From Improbicoccus pseudotrichonymphae (GTDB lineage: Bacteria > Bacillota > Clostridia > Oscillospirales > Acutalibacteraceae): 64,000 nt of DNA. The DNA lies in the NCBI GenBank assembly GCA_036322855.1, contig AP027924.1, positions 496,001 to 560,000 on the forward strand, written 5' to 3'. Position numbers and translations under genes: made by a program. Shown here piece by piece: positions 35,189 to 45,013 of the stretch (positions are counted from its first letter, which is position 1; the number at the start of each line of letters is the position of its first letter). The notes under the pieces are model-generated. The model was given only the letters and a program-made list of their open reading frames with translations. It did not search any database and was not told the origin of the DNA.

Positions 35189-38100
35189 ATGGTAAATACT
35201 GTAGAAACAATTGTTAAATACAATGGAGATATAAAAAAATTAGGTGATAAATTAGACGCGGTAACCGAAATACTCAGTTCTTCTTATGCCATAATGCAAA
35301 TTTCGCCGGATAAACTTAAAGATATAACAAAATATCCCGAAATTGAGTTTTTAGAATATTCTTCCGTACTTACTTTTGTTGATTCCCAAGCCGTAAATAG
35401 TACCTGCACCGGTGATGTGCATTCGGAACCAGGATTTAATTTGCAAGGCGAAGGCGTGATTGTAGGTATTGTTGACTCCGGCATTGATTTTAGACATCCG
35501 GATTTCATAAACGAAGACGGCACAACAAGAATACTTAAAATTTGGGATCAAGAAATTTCAGATGGACCTGCGCCTGAAGGATTTTATTCAGGAACAGAAT
35601 ATGATTCGGCACAAATTAATAAAGCCCTAAAAGATTCATCGTATGTCTTACCTCATATTGATTCAAACGGCCACGGAACAGGAGTTGCTGGAGTTGCGGC
35701 CGGAAACGGTACCGCTTCAAACGGGCAAAATATGGGGGTGGCCCCCAAATCTTCACTTATAGTTGTCAAACTTGCTTCGAATCAAACATCTTTTTTTACA
35801 AGTACGGCAAATGTCATGCGTGGCATTTCATATGCGATTAATCAAGCAATAGCCTTTAATATGCCCGTAGTTATTAATATAAGTTACGGAACAAATCAAG
35901 GTTCACATGACGGCGAAAGTTTATTTGAACAGTTTTTAGATTCTATGGCGGACACCTGGGAAACATCGATTATTGTCGCAACGGGAAACGAAGGGATAGC
36001 AAAACATCATTTTGGTGGAAAATTAAAAACAGGAGATCATATTGATTCATCTTTTGTTTTAAAAAAAGGATTGATATCCGTTCCAATTACGTTTTGTAAA
36101 AGTTTTATAGACATATTTTCGTTCCAGATTTTAAATTCTTCCGGAGCAGAAAGCCAAAAGATTAATTTAAAACATCCGACTCAATCGATATATTTAAACA
36201 ATGTTGAAATTTTAGTAATGATAATGCATCCTACTCCTTATTTTGAAGAAGAAATGGTTACTTTTTTGTTTAGAGGAACATCCAGCAAACCTATTCCCGA
36301 AGATATTTGGATTTTACGTGTTATCGGAGAAAATGTTTTAGATGGAAATTTTGACATATGGCTTCCTACTCTTGAAATAGTTGGTTCCGAAAGCAGATTT
36401 CTGGAACCCGATTCGCAAATTACTCTTACGATACCTTCAACGGCATATAAAGTTATCTCCGTCGGAGGATATGATGCAGCAAGTTTAAACATTTCTGATT
36501 TTTCCGGAAGAGGGCCTATAAGAGGTTTTAAAGAAATCAAACCCGATCTAGTAGCTCCTGCTTATGGAGTTACGACCACATCTCCTGGAGGAGGATATAA
36601 TTCATTAACCGGAACAAGTTTTGCGGCTCCTCATGTTGCAGGTGCCGCTGCACTTTTAATGGAATGGGGGGTCGTCAAAGGCAACGATAAATTCATGTAT
36701 GGGCAAAGACTCAAAGCTTTTCTAAGAGTTGGAGCTACTCGTCAATCAAGTCAAGAATATCCGAATCCCATATGGGGGTACGGCACATTATGCACCAGAG
36801 AATCATTAAATATTGCAAATCAATACACTTCTTCATCAGATTCTTCTCTTGTTAATATTCTTTACTATGAAAATCTAATTTCAGGTTTTTCAATTCAAAA
36901 CGAAAATAATAATTCAAATTTAGAAGACAATCCGGGAACAAGCGAAGAATATTTTGATTATATAGTTAAGTATGATTCTCCCTATGATTCGTTACTAAAA
37001 GAGTTTTCAAATGTAGCAGTTTCATCTAAATTACATGGTGATTATGCAGTCGTACACGTTCCAAAAAAGGAATTACAAAATATCCAAGAAAAAATATTTA
37101 GTAATCAAGTTTTTGCCGAAGAGGCCATGGTATGCACATTGCTGCAGTATTCTCAAGCTTTAACCAGTGCAGGAATAAACTCTGTTCAAAATCAGCCATT
37201 TCTTAATTTAAAAGGTAATGGTGTGATTATAGGTGTTATAGACACGGGTATTGATTTTAAAAATAAATGTTTTATCTTTGAAGACGAAAGTAGCAAGATC
37301 ATAAGCTTATGGGATCAAAGCATTCAAGGTAACCCGCCAAGTGGATTTATTTTTGGTACTGAATACACAAAAGAACAAATAGAAATGCAAATTCATAATC
37401 CCGATTCCAACATAGTTCTCTCGAAAGATGAAAACGGGCATGGTACTTTTTTGGCTTCGTTAATGTCGGCCATATCTCATGAAGATACATATCAGGGAGT
37501 TGCGCCCGAAGCATCGCTAATAGTCGTAAAACTTAAAAAAGCAAAAAAAGTTACAAAAGAACAGGCCTCTATTTTTGACAACACAGAAGATATTTATCAA
37601 TCCACCGATATAGTATTGGGTATAGAATATATTTTCAGAAAATCAATAGAATTAAATAAGCCATGCGTCATAAATATTTCGCTCGGAAGCAATTATGGGG
37701 CTCATGACGGTTTGTCTTTTTTTGAACGCTATATATCAGAAATTTCACTTATAAATCAAATATCGGTTATTACGGCCATTGGGAACGAAGGAAATAAATC
37801 ACATCATTTTGAAGCAATTGTCGGAGACGGTTCGGAACCTGTTAATATAGAATTTAATGTTGCCAATACAGAAAAAGGATTTTTTATAAATATTTGGACA
37901 CTTGCTCCGGACAGAGTATCGATTTCGCTTGTTACACCCTTGGGAAATGTTGCTAAAAGGCGCAGTTTTAATTTAAAAGAAATTTATAATTATGATTTTG
38001 TTTTAGAATCCTCGAAAATAAAAGTAGAGTACATATTTCCGGATGTCAAAAACGGGAATCAGAATATAAGAATAGGTTTTGTAGATCCGGCACCAGGATT

Positions 38101-38617
38101 ATGGATTCTTAAAATTTACGGCGATTTAATTTTAGACGGACACATAGTAGGCTGGCTGCCAACTTCTCCGTTAATAAATGAAAACACTGGATTTTTAAAT
38201 GCACAAGTTGAAAAAACGGTAGTTGTACCGTCTACCGCATTTAATGTGATAAGCGTTGGAGCCTATAATTCTCGCAACGGCGCCATATATATAGCAACGG
38301 GAAGAGGCCCTGCCATATCAAACAAAACATGCCCTGATTTTGTAGCCCCGGGGGTTAGTGTAGATGGAATATATCCACTAAACAAATATGGCATTATGAG
38401 CGGCACAAGTGTCGCTTCATCTATAGTTGCCGGCGTTGCGGCTCTTGTGATGGAATGGGGTATAGTCAAGAAAAACGATAGAGCGATGAATACTTTAAAA
38501 ATGAGATCTTATTTAACTTTGGGTTGCGAACAAAATAAAGACAATATACAATATCCCAATACTTTATGGGGATATGGTACTCTAAACTTATTTGAGACTT
38601 TTCAAAAGATAAAATAA
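35189..38617 (+). CDS. Tandem Csp-type subtilisin protease (two S8 domains)
   Basis: A double-length serine protease of the Csp germination family, 1142 aa from ATG 35189 (AAGGAG site). Domain 1 has the triad Asp96 (VDSGIDFRHP), His162 (NGHGTG) and Ser477 (GTSFAAPH). Domain 2, after its own propeptide-like stretch near residues 595-670, has Asp685 (IDTGIDF), His751 (NGHGTF) and Ser1074 (SGTSVAS). Csp proteases activate the cortex hydrolase SleC in spore germination. Clostridioides difficile has a CspBA fusion in which the second domain has lost catalytic residues. Here both triads look complete. sleC is not in the window. It is downstream of spoIIIAH on the same strand. Confidence 0.88.
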   Translation: MVNTVETIVKYNGDIKKLGDKLDAVTEILSSSYAIMQISPDKLKDITKYPEIEFLEYSSVLTFVDSQAVNSTCTGDVHSEPGFNLQGEGVIVGIVDSGIDFRHPDFINEDGTTRILKIWDQEISDGPAPEGFYSGTEYDSAQINKALKDSSYVLPHIDSNGHGTGVAGVAAGNGTASNGQNMGVAPKSSLIVVKLASNQTSFFTSTANVMRGISYAINQAIAFNMPVVINISYGTNQGSHDGESLFEQFLDSMADTWETSIIVATGNEGIAKHHFGGKLKTGDHIDSSFVLKKGLISVPITFCKSFIDIFSFQILNSSGAESQKINLKHPTQSIYLNNVEILVMIMHPTPYFEEEMVTFLFRGTSSKPIPEDIWILRVIGENVLDGNFDIWLPTLEIVGSESRFLEPDSQITLTIPSTAYKVISVGGYDAASLNISDFSGRGPIRGFKEIKPDLVAPAYGVTTTSPGGGYNSLTGTSFAAPHVAGAAALLMEWGVVKGNDKFMYGQRLKAFLRVGATRQSSQEYPNPIWGYGTLCTRESLNIANQYTSSSDSSLVNILYYENLISGFSIQNENNNSNLEDNPGTSEEYFDYIVKYDSPYDSLLKEFSNVAVSSKLHGDYAVVHVPKKELQNIQEKIFSNQVFAEEAMVCTLLQYSQALTSAGINSVQNQPFLNLKGNGVIIGVIDTGIDFKNKCFIFEDESSKIISLWDQSIQGNPPSGFIFGTEYTKEQIEMQIHNPDSNIVLSKDENGHGTFLASLMSAISHEDTYQGVAPEASLIVVKLKKAKKVTKEQASIFDNTEDIYQSTDIVLGIEYIFRKSIELNKPCVINISLGSNYGAHDGLSFFERYISEISLINQISVITAIGNEGNKSHHFEAIVGDGSEPVNIEFNVANTEKGFFINIWTLAPDRVSISLVTPLGNVAKRRSFNLKEIYNYDFVLESSKIKVEYIFPDVKNGNQNIRIGFVDPAPGLWILKIYGDLILDGHIVGWLPTSPLINENTGFLNAQVEKTVVVPSTAFNVISVGAYNSRNGAIYIATGRGPAISNKTCPDFVAPGVSVDGIYPLNKYGIMSGTSVASSIVAGVAALVMEWGIVKKNDRAMNTLKMRSYLTLGCEQNKDNIQYPNTLWGYGTLNLFETFQKIK

Positions 38618-38732
38618 ATGTTACCCTGAGAAATTGGGTTAAAATTTAATTCGATCTGTATTAAGATATTTTTGCATAATAAGATGTAAATTATGTTTTA
38701 AAATCTACTTTATTTTCTAACTTGGAGAAATA

Positions 38733-40340
38733 ATGAATAAAAAATCTATATTTAGTGTTTTGCAGCGTATAGGCCAATCATTTATGTTTCCGATAGCAAT
38801 TTTGCCGATAGCAGGACTTATGCTCGGTATTGGTGCATCATTTTCAAACTCTCAAATGATATTTAAATATGGTCTCGATTGGTTGTTGGGCGAGAAAACG
38901 TTTTTATTTTTTGTGTTAACTATTATGAAAGAAACCGGCGAAATTGTTTTTGCTAATTTGCCCATAATTTTTTCAATGGGTGTAGCTCTGGGTATGGCGA
39001 AAAAAGAAAAGGAAGTATCGTGTCTGTCTTCGGCAATTGCATTTTTAATAATGCATAAGACAATTTCATCTCTACTTTATCTTACAGGAAAATTAGAACC
39101 CGGCGCATTACTCGAGGGGACCATCGATAATGTGTGCGGAATACCGACACTTCAGATGAGCGTTTTCGGCGGAGTAATCGTAGGCTTGGGAGTAGCATAC
39201 CTTCATAATAAATTTTATAAAATAAAACTTCCGGCGGTATTGTCTTTTTTTGGTGGTGTGAGATTCATCCCCATCATTTCCGCATGTTCATACATTTTAG
39301 TAGGAACGTTAATGTTTTTTATATGGCCGCATATACAAATGTTCATGAATTTTCTTGGAGAATTTGTAACATCTTCTAAATATGTCGGTAAATTTATTTA
39401 TGGTTTTACAGAAAGGGCTTTGATACCCTTTGGGTTACATCCGGTTTTTTATTCTCCTTTTTGGTACACGAGCATTGGCGGTACGGCAGTAATAGATGGC
39501 ATAAATGTCACCGGGGCACAAAAAATATTTTTTGCCGAACTGGCTTCGCAGAGTACTAGAAAATTTACAGCGGACGCCGCAGTATTTATGGGGGGAAAAT
39601 TCCCGTTTATGCTTTTTGGATTACCCGCAGCCGCATTAGCCATGTACAAAACAGCCAAGCCACATAAGAAAAAATTAGTGGGAGGTTTGCTACTTTCCGC
39701 TGCACTTACCTGTTTTTTAACAGGTATAACAGAACCTATTGAGTTTACATTTTTGTTTTTAGCTCCGGTATTATATTTTATGCACTGCATTTTCGCCGGA
39801 CTATCATTTATGTTTATGTATCTTTTAAATATAGCAATAGGCACTACTTTTTCCGCAGGATTAATAGACTTTTTCTTATTTGGAATTTTACAGGGCAATG
39901 CCAAAACCAATTGGGTAATGACCATACCATTGGGAATTGTTTATGCAATTTTGTATTATTTTGTGTTTATATTTTTCATAAAAAAATTTAATTTAATGAC
40001 GCCCGGCAGAGAAGAAGATGAATTAGATCCTAAATTGTTTACAAAAAAAGATTTTAACAGCTCCAGGCAGAATGGCATTTCCGAGCTTATAATAAAAGGT
40101 CTTGGGGACATAGAAAATATAGTTAATTTAGATTGTTGTGCTACCAGACTCCGTGTAATAGTGTCAGACGTTACGAAGATTGATGATAACATACTGAAAC
40201 AAAGTGGTTCTGTCGGGATTATTAAAAAAGGAGATGCCGTACAGATAATCTACGGTACCAGAGTCACCATAATTAAAAGTGAATTAGAAGACTATATATC
40301 CGACATTAAAATAAAAAATAACCAACCAAAAAGTAATTAA
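38733..40340 (+). CDS. ptsG: PTS glucose-family transporter EIICB
   Basis: Sugar permease and phosphotransfer protein, 535 aa, domain order IIC-IIB. The IIC part starts FSVLQRIGQSFMFPIAILPIAGLMLGIG, and the sugar-binding region GITEPIEFTFLFLAPVLY is near residue 330. The IIB domain has the phosphocysteine in DCCATRLRVIV near residue 470. No IIA domain is fused or adjacent, so a separate EIIA (Crr type) must donate phosphate. GGAG precedes the start. The glucose, glucosamine/GlcNAc or maltose subtype is not resolved. Confidence 0.9.
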   Translation: MNKKSIFSVLQRIGQSFMFPIAILPIAGLMLGIGASFSNSQMIFKYGLDWLLGEKTFLFFVLTIMKETGEIVFANLPIIFSMGVALGMAKKEKEVSCLSSAIAFLIMHKTISSLLYLTGKLEPGALLEGTIDNVCGIPTLQMSVFGGVIVGLGVAYLHNKFYKIKLPAVLSFFGGVRFIPIISACSYILVGTLMFFIWPHIQMFMNFLGEFVTSSKYVGKFIYGFTERALIPFGLHPVFYSPFWYTSIGGTAVIDGINVTGAQKIFFAELASQSTRKFTADAAVFMGGKFPFMLFGLPAAALAMYKTAKPHKKKLVGGLLLSAALTCFLTGITEPIEFTFLFLAPVLYFMHCIFAGLSFMFMYLLNIAIGTTFSAGLIDFFLFGILQGNAKTNWVMTIPLGIVYAILYYFVFIFFIKKFNLMTPGREEDELDPKLFTKKDFNSSRQNGISELIIKGLGDIENIVNLDCCATRLRVIVSDVTKIDDNILKQSGSVGIIKKGDAVQIIYGTRVTIIKSELEDYISDIKIKNNQPKSN

Positions 40341-40362
40341 ATTTCTTCCATAACATCAATTT

Positions 40363-40536
40363 TCACTGTGGAGTAGCGCAAGCAACAATTACAGCGACCA
40401 AGACGACCACGCCACACGCTAGCTCTCCCTTAAAACGAATCTTCGTTTTTATTTTTTCAAATCTTTCCTGTACGGGTCGTACCTCTGATTCATTATTTCT
40501 TATTTTTTTAAGTTCTTCCTGAGCTATTTTCTGCAT
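40363..40536 (-). CDS. Small tail-anchored membrane ORF (doubtful)
   Basis: A possible 57-aa protein from ATG 40536: a charged amphipathic helix (QEELKKIRNNESE), a basic segment, and a C-terminal hydrophobic anchor GVVVLVAVIVAC. No ribosome-binding site is seen. Upstream codons on the same strand are also charged but in another frame, so this could be the end of a decayed gene. The rest of 40341-40757 holds only the promoter of the next gene. Confidence 0.25.
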   Translation of the reverse strand: MQKIAQEELKKIRNNESEVRPVQERFEKIKTKIRFKGELACGVVVLVAVIVACATPQ

Positions 40537-40677
40537 GCATTGTAAATCAGACTTCTAATTCTTCTACTTCTTTTTGTGAGCGCTGCCTTTTCTTCTGATT
40601 TATCATCTATCTTAATTATACGAAATAAAAAACAAAAAGCAAATTTTGAAATTATTACGAAATATTGAGTTAATTAT

Positions 40678-40705
40678 TTACGACAAAAGTTCAAAATGCT
40701 ATAAT
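40678..40705 (+). promoter_or_regulatory. Family promoter, degenerate -35
   Basis: A perfect TATAAT (40700-40705) preceded by the family spacer core TTCAAAATGC. The -35 position reads TTACGA instead of TTGACA. It is 53 bases before ATG 40758, matching the layout at the other family loci. Confidence 0.5.
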
Positions 40706-40757
40706 TAACTTATCAGTATTTTTACTGATTCGTATTTTAAAATCAGGAGGAAATTTT

Positions 40758-40850
40758 ATGAAAAATAACTTCATCAAATTTCTCATGAATTCTCTCAATT
40801 CGAGAGAGAGAGAGAGAGAGAGAGAGGTCTCTCGGGAGATCTCTCTATGA
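40758..40850 (+). CDS. Leader peptide containing the GA-encoded Arg-Glu run
   Basis: 30 codons from ATG 40758 with an AGGAGG site. It begins MKNNFIKFLMNSLN like the other leaders, then Arg-Glu repeats from (GA)12, and ends at TGA 40848-40850. That stop overlaps the start ATG 40847 of the main gene (ATGA). Compared with the 18-kb locus one base is missing after the tract, so the leader is not fused but may feed ribosomes to the body by coupling. Confidence 0.6.
   Translation: MKNNFIKFLMNSLNSREREREREVSREISL
40802..40826 (+). repeat. GA dinucleotide tract, 12 units, out of frame
   Basis: (GA)12 plus G with the same flanks as the 18-kb tract. Upstream and internal ATGs are 89 bases apart, so leader and body are in different frames. 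Loss of one GA unit, or gain of two, would fuse them. Confidence 0.9.
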
Positions 40851-41796
40851 AAAAAGAAAGCAATGGGATAGGTGAAAATAAAAATAGCAAGAAGATTAAT
40901 AAAAATAATAAGATAATATCTTCTATTTTAGCTGTTGTTATGTGTTGTCAGTCTTTTGTCGGGGCCAATCCAAATTCGGACAATAGGGAATTTGTTTCGG
41001 ATAAGGTCATTGATAATAATCCAGCTGCAGATGGGTCTGAAGAAGAAGAAGAAAAAGACATCAAAAGCAAAGAAAATAATAATTCGGGTTTAATAAGAAT
41101 TAGTTTAGATATTTTTTAGGTCTTGCCACTGCGTTTAGTTTGTGGCTTTATGGAACTAAAAATAAGTCTGAAAAAGTATTAAAAGAAAAAGTGAAAGAAT
41201 TAAATCAACAACAGTTATCAAAAATGGTGGATAAATTTTCTTACATTTGGGATAGTGTCATGAACACTCTTGAAGAAATATTAGCATTATCAGAAATTGA
41301 AAAATTGATTAAATTTAATGGTTTTAGTCATTTGAATTCGGAATTTGAATATAAGCTCGGAAGACCCATCTTGACGTTGTCGGTATATGTTGTTCTTAAT
41401 CTTTGTGGAGAAGAAGAATTATTAGAGAAATTTTTTGAAAAATTTTTAAGTGATATAGGTAAAATCGGCTTTAACAATAAAAATATTGAAAATATTCAGC
41501 TTTACTTTATTATACAAACTTTTTGCATTGCATGCCGCAACGAGGTTATTAGTGAAGAATTTACGAGAAATATTCTTGAAGAAATATTACCCAAAGAACT
41601 GTTTGAAATACTTGACATGGATCAAGAAAAACTCTTTAAAAAATATGGTGATAACTTTGTCGATGGGCCCGAAGAAATTGATTTTCCATTGAGAGTAGAA
41701 ATGGTTATGTGGCATTTCAGAAAAACAATTCCAAACACCCCCTTCTCTAGAAAACCCCATACCCACAAAAAGGTACCGCGAAATCGAAATAAATAA
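40847..41796 (+). pseudogene. Secreted family gene with a T6 frameshift
   Basis: The first part (40847-41119, 90 aa) has the family leader MKKESNGIGENKN, the export segment ending CCQSFVGA, and a Glu-rich run. It stops at TAG inside GATATTTTTTAGG. One extra T in the T6 run would continue as FLGLATAFSLWLYG (a hydrophobic segment) and join a 219-codon open frame up to 41796: a helical Glu/Lys-rich body with CGEEELLEKFFEKF and HFRKTIPNTPFSRKPH near its end. The gene is thus intact except for one base. It could be off-phase, decaying or slippage-expressed. GGGAG lies before the ATG. Confidence 0.65.
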
Positions 41797-42143
41797 TAAG
41801 TGATACTATTTAACTATTACTATTTAACTATAATAGAAAAAATAAAGCACCCAAAATGTGGCGGAAAAAACAAAAATTTGGTTGGATTTTTTTAAGTTTT
41901 TCTGCTTCTTGTTTGACCCAATTGATTACAGAGATATCGACTTCATTCCGAGTAGTCTCTCAATTTTCTTATTTTTACGCTTTTCGTGCAGTTACAACCA
42001 CAACTTTTTACACAAAAATCCTCGTTTGCCAAGCGCAAATTCTTTTTGTTTAGCATATATGTGTATATCTCTATTTAGCAATGTTTTTATTCTTATTTCT
42101 ATTTCTCGGTGAGAACAGATCCTTGTAGTATATATTCCAAAAA
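41797..42143. other. Gene-free gap with a possible zinc-motif remnant
   Basis: I see no convincing gene in these 347 bases. At about 41840-41880 the plus strand reads HPKCGGKNKN before a stop, resembling the CPKCGQK stretch of the doubtful ORF at 16633-16836. Nothing else is recognised. Confidence 0.4.
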
Positions 42144-43184
42144 CTATATGGTTGCAATTTCTTTTAGTAGGCTTTCTATTAGTTTGTCTTCGGTTGTCTT
42201 TTTGATTAGTTTACCTTTTTTGAATATGTAACCCATACCGGAAGCACCGCTTATGCCAATATCGGCATTTGCGGATTCGCCGGGACCATTTACCGGGCAA
42301 CCCATCACGGCAATTTTAATATTCTTTTTAATATTTTTTACCAGTGATTCTATTTTTTTTGTTAGATTTATAACGTCTATCGTTGTTCTCCCGCAGGTCG
42401 GACATGAAATTATTTCTATTCTTTTTTCATATAAATTCAAAGATTGCAAAATTGAAATTCCGGTTTTGACTTCCTTGATTGGGTCACCGCTTAGAGAAAT
42501 TCTTATAGTATCACCTATACCCTTTAATAATAAATGTCCTATGGCCACCGAAGATTTTACAATACCTGTATTTTCCAGTCCTGCCTCGGTTATACCGACA
42601 TGTAGCGGATAATCACATTTTTTTGCGATTTTCTCATATGCGCCTATGGTTTCCAAAACACTCGAAGACTTCAAAGAAACTACGATATTTCTAAAATTTA
42701 AATCCTCAAAAATTCTAATATTTTTAATGGCCGCATTTACTAAATCGCTGTCGGCGTTTTTGCTTCTACGCATAACAGAACCCAAATTAAAACCAAGCCT
42801 TATTGGTATATTTTTAAAATTACATGTATCTGCTATTTTTTTAAAATGCTTTTTATCGATATTGTGTGGATTGATTCTTATTTTATCTGCGCCGGCATCT
42901 ATACTCTCCAAAGCTATTTTGTAATCAAAATGGATGTCTGCTACAACGGGAATATTTACTTTATTTTTTATCTTATAAATCAATTTTGCATCTTCTTTGG
43001 TAGGTATGGCAACGCGAACAATGTCGCATCCGGCCTTTTCTAATTCACAAGCTTGAGAAACGTTTCCGTCTATGTCTGATGGTTTAATTTTTAACATTGA
43101 CTGTACGGCAATTTTTTTATCTGAACCTAAAATGGTGTCTTTTATTTTTATTTCTTGAGCTTTTCTTCGAATTATTTTAAACAT
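42144..43184 (-). CDS. ispG: HMBPP synthase IspG
   Basis: 4Fe-4S enzyme of the methylerythritol phosphate route to isoprenoids, 346 aa, the short bacterial form. The N-terminal TIM-barrel has GSDKKIAVQSML and the ADIHFDYKIAL strand. The C-terminal cluster domain has cysteines in SCPTCGRT and GCPVNGPGE. The start overlaps the last 8 bases of rseP, so they are coupled. dxr, often before rseP, is not here. Confidence 0.95.
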   Translation of the reverse strand: MFKIIRRKAQEIKIKDTILGSDKKIAVQSMLKIKPSDIDGNVSQACELEKAGCDIVRVAIPTKEDAKLIYKIKNKVNIPVVADIHFDYKIALESIDAGADKIRINPHNIDKKHFKKIADTCNFKNIPIRLGFNLGSVMRRSKNADSDLVNAAIKNIRIFEDLNFRNIVVSLKSSSVLETIGAYEKIAKKCDYPLHVGITEAGLENTGIVKSSVAIGHLLLKGIGDTIRISLSGDPIKEVKTGISILQSLNLYEKRIEIISCPTCGRTTIDVINLTKKIESLVKNIKKNIKIAVMGCPVNGPGESANADIGISGASGMGYIFKKGKLIKKTTEDKLIESLLKEIATI

Positions 43185-44238
43185 TAAATCCGTTGATTAG
43201 TCTTATTACATCATGGTAAGAAACCACAAGCGCCAACAATATAATCAAACAAAAACCTGTGTAATTGATTGCGTTTTCCACCTTCTTACTGAATCTTCTA
43301 TTTAAAATTTTTTCGATTATTAACAAAAGAATCCTTCCCCCGTCAAATGCCGGGAACGGTACCATATTAAATATTCCTATACTTACGGTTAACATTGTCA
43401 TAACTTCCAAAATGTGTAAAATGGCCGTACCAAAACCTATTTTAAGCCCTTCTCCTGCTACTCTTCTAATTTGATCCGCGATACCAATAGGCCCTACCAA
43501 ATCACTAATTCTAAATTTTCCCCTAAACAGACCTAAAATAGCGTATATAGACACTCTTGAAATGGAATATGTATTCAATACTGAATAATTTATTAAATTC
43601 AGAAATGTCTTTTTAATAGTTCCAACGCCAAAATCAATATAATAATGATATTTTCCGTTAGCATCTTTAATGTGGCTAAATCTTACATTTTTGAGAGTCA
43701 TTTTTACATTATTTCTTATTATTTCTACATCATAATTTTCTTTTGGATTTGTCAAAAGAAAAAACATGATATCACGACATATAAATGTTTTGTTTTTATC
43801 AATAGAAATTATTTTATCGTTTAATTCCAAACCACTTTCTTGCGAAATTGAATTCATACCAAATTCTGATATACTTGTAGAAGGTAGACCACAAAAGGCA
43901 AATACGACGGAGGAAAAAACTACGCCTACCAACAAATTCATAAAACATCCGGCTGAAATTATGGTTACTTTTTGCCAAAACGGCTTTATGCTAAATGAAC
44001 TTTTACTTTCGGAGTATTTTTCCTCCCCCTCCAACGAACAAAAACCACCGACGGGTAAACACCTAAAAGAGTATAAAGTTTCACCTATTTTCTTGCTTAT
44101 AACTTTGGGGCCCATTCCCAAAGCAAATTCTTCAACCTTCACTCTGAATAACTTCGCAGTAATAAAATGACCGAACTCATGAAAAAAAACAATGGAATTA
44201 AAGAAAATAAACGCAAACAAAAAAAGTAAGAAACCCAA
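43177..44238 (-). CDS. rseP: Site-2 protease RseP
   Basis: Intramembrane zinc metalloprotease, about 353 aa from TTG 44238, preferred because GGGGGAT lies upstream and it gives the usual short hydrophobic start; an ATG at 44307 would overlap rsmG. The zinc motif HEFGH sits in the first membrane helix (residues about 20-24). A PDZ domain covers about residues 105-180, and the third zinc ligand is in NMVPFPAFDGGR. It may process anti-sigma factors or, in sporulation, related substrates. It is coupled to ispG. Confidence 0.92.
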   Translation of the reverse strand: MGFLLFLFAFIFFNSIVFFHEFGHFITAKLFRVKVEEFALGMGPKVISKKIGETLYSFRCLPVGGFCSLEGEEKYSESKSSFSIKPFWQKVTIISAGCFMNLLVGVVFSSVVFAFCGLPSTSISEFGMNSISQESGLELNDKIISIDKNKTFICRDIMFFLLTNPKENYDVEIIRNNVKMTLKNVRFSHIKDANGKYHYYIDFGVGTIKKTFLNLINYSVLNTYSISRVSIYAILGLFRGKFRISDLVGPIGIADQIRRVAGEGLKIGFGTAILHILEVMTMLTVSIGIFNMVPFPAFDGGRILLLIIEKILNRRFSKKVENAINYTGFCLIILLALVVSYHDVIRLINGFNV

Positions 44239-44278
44239 TTTAAAATCCCCCAAATTAACTTGATCAGTGCGAGTATCA

Positions 44279-45013
44279 ATGCTTAAAGAAAAAATTAAGA
44301 AAATCACCGACGATTATAATATAACATTAAATCATATTCAAATAGAAAAATTTGAAATGTTTGCCAGGCTAATGCTAGAGGAAAACAAAAAAATTAATCT
44401 TACGTCAATATTAACGACGGAAGACATAATAGAAAAGCATTTTTTGGATAGTTTGTTGATTACAAAAGTTTTGGATTTAAAAAATATAAAAAATTTGATA
44501 GATATTGGCAGTGGTGCAGGTTTTCCGGGAATTCCGATTGTAATTTGTTTTCCTAATATTTTAGCAGTGCTTAATGAGAGTTCTGTAAAAAAATCTAATT
44601 TTTTAAAAAAAATTTCAAAAGAACTTGAAATCAAAACCGAAATTCTGAACATGAGAGCCGAGGATGCTTGTAAACTCAAAAATTACAGAGAAAAATTTGA
44701 TCTATGCGTAGTTAGAGCGGTCGCTGATTTAAATATTATTTCAGAATTTTGCATTCCGTTCGTCAAAAAAGGTGGATTTTTCGTGCCATATAAAAGTAAA
44801 AAATTCGCTCAAGAATTAGATCTAATTAGAAAAAATCAAAAATTAAAAAAAATGGGTACTAAAATAGTAAAAATAAAAAACTTCAGTCTTGGCAAAGATA
44901 AAGCAACCAGAATTCTTATGGTTGCAGAAAAAATAAATAACACACCAATAATTTATCCAAGGTCTTATACAAGAATAATTAAAGATCACAAAGTTTTTAT
45001 CGACTCGTTATAG
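44279..45013 (+). CDS. rsmG: 16S rRNA m7G527 methyltransferase RsmG
   Basis: S-adenosylmethionine-dependent methyltransferase for G527 of 16S rRNA, 244 aa from ATG 44279. It has the N-terminal helix KINLTSI, the conserved EKHFLDSLL, and the SAM site LIDIGSGAGFPGIP near residue 75. VVRAVADL and a PYKSKK loop also match. It is divergent from rseP with only about 40 bases between starts, and convergent with yqeK (28-bp overlap). mnmG, the usual neighbour, is absent. Confidence 0.94.
   Translation: MLKEKIKKITDDYNITLNHIQIEKFEMFARLMLEENKKINLTSILTTEDIIEKHFLDSLLITKVLDLKNIKNLIDIGSGAGFPGIPIVICFPNILAVLNESSVKKSNFLKKISKELEIKTEILNMRAEDACKLKNYREKFDLCVVRAVADLNIISEFCIPFVKKGGFFVPYKSKKFAQELDLIRKNQKLKKMGTKIVKIKNFSLGKDKATRILMVAEKINNTPIIYPRSYTRIIKDHKVFIDSL

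Noticed and set aside
40797..40846. GA tract with GTCTCTC flank as a transcription terminator
   Set aside because: It can form a hairpin but has no T run, and it lies inside the start region of coding sequence in three paralogues.
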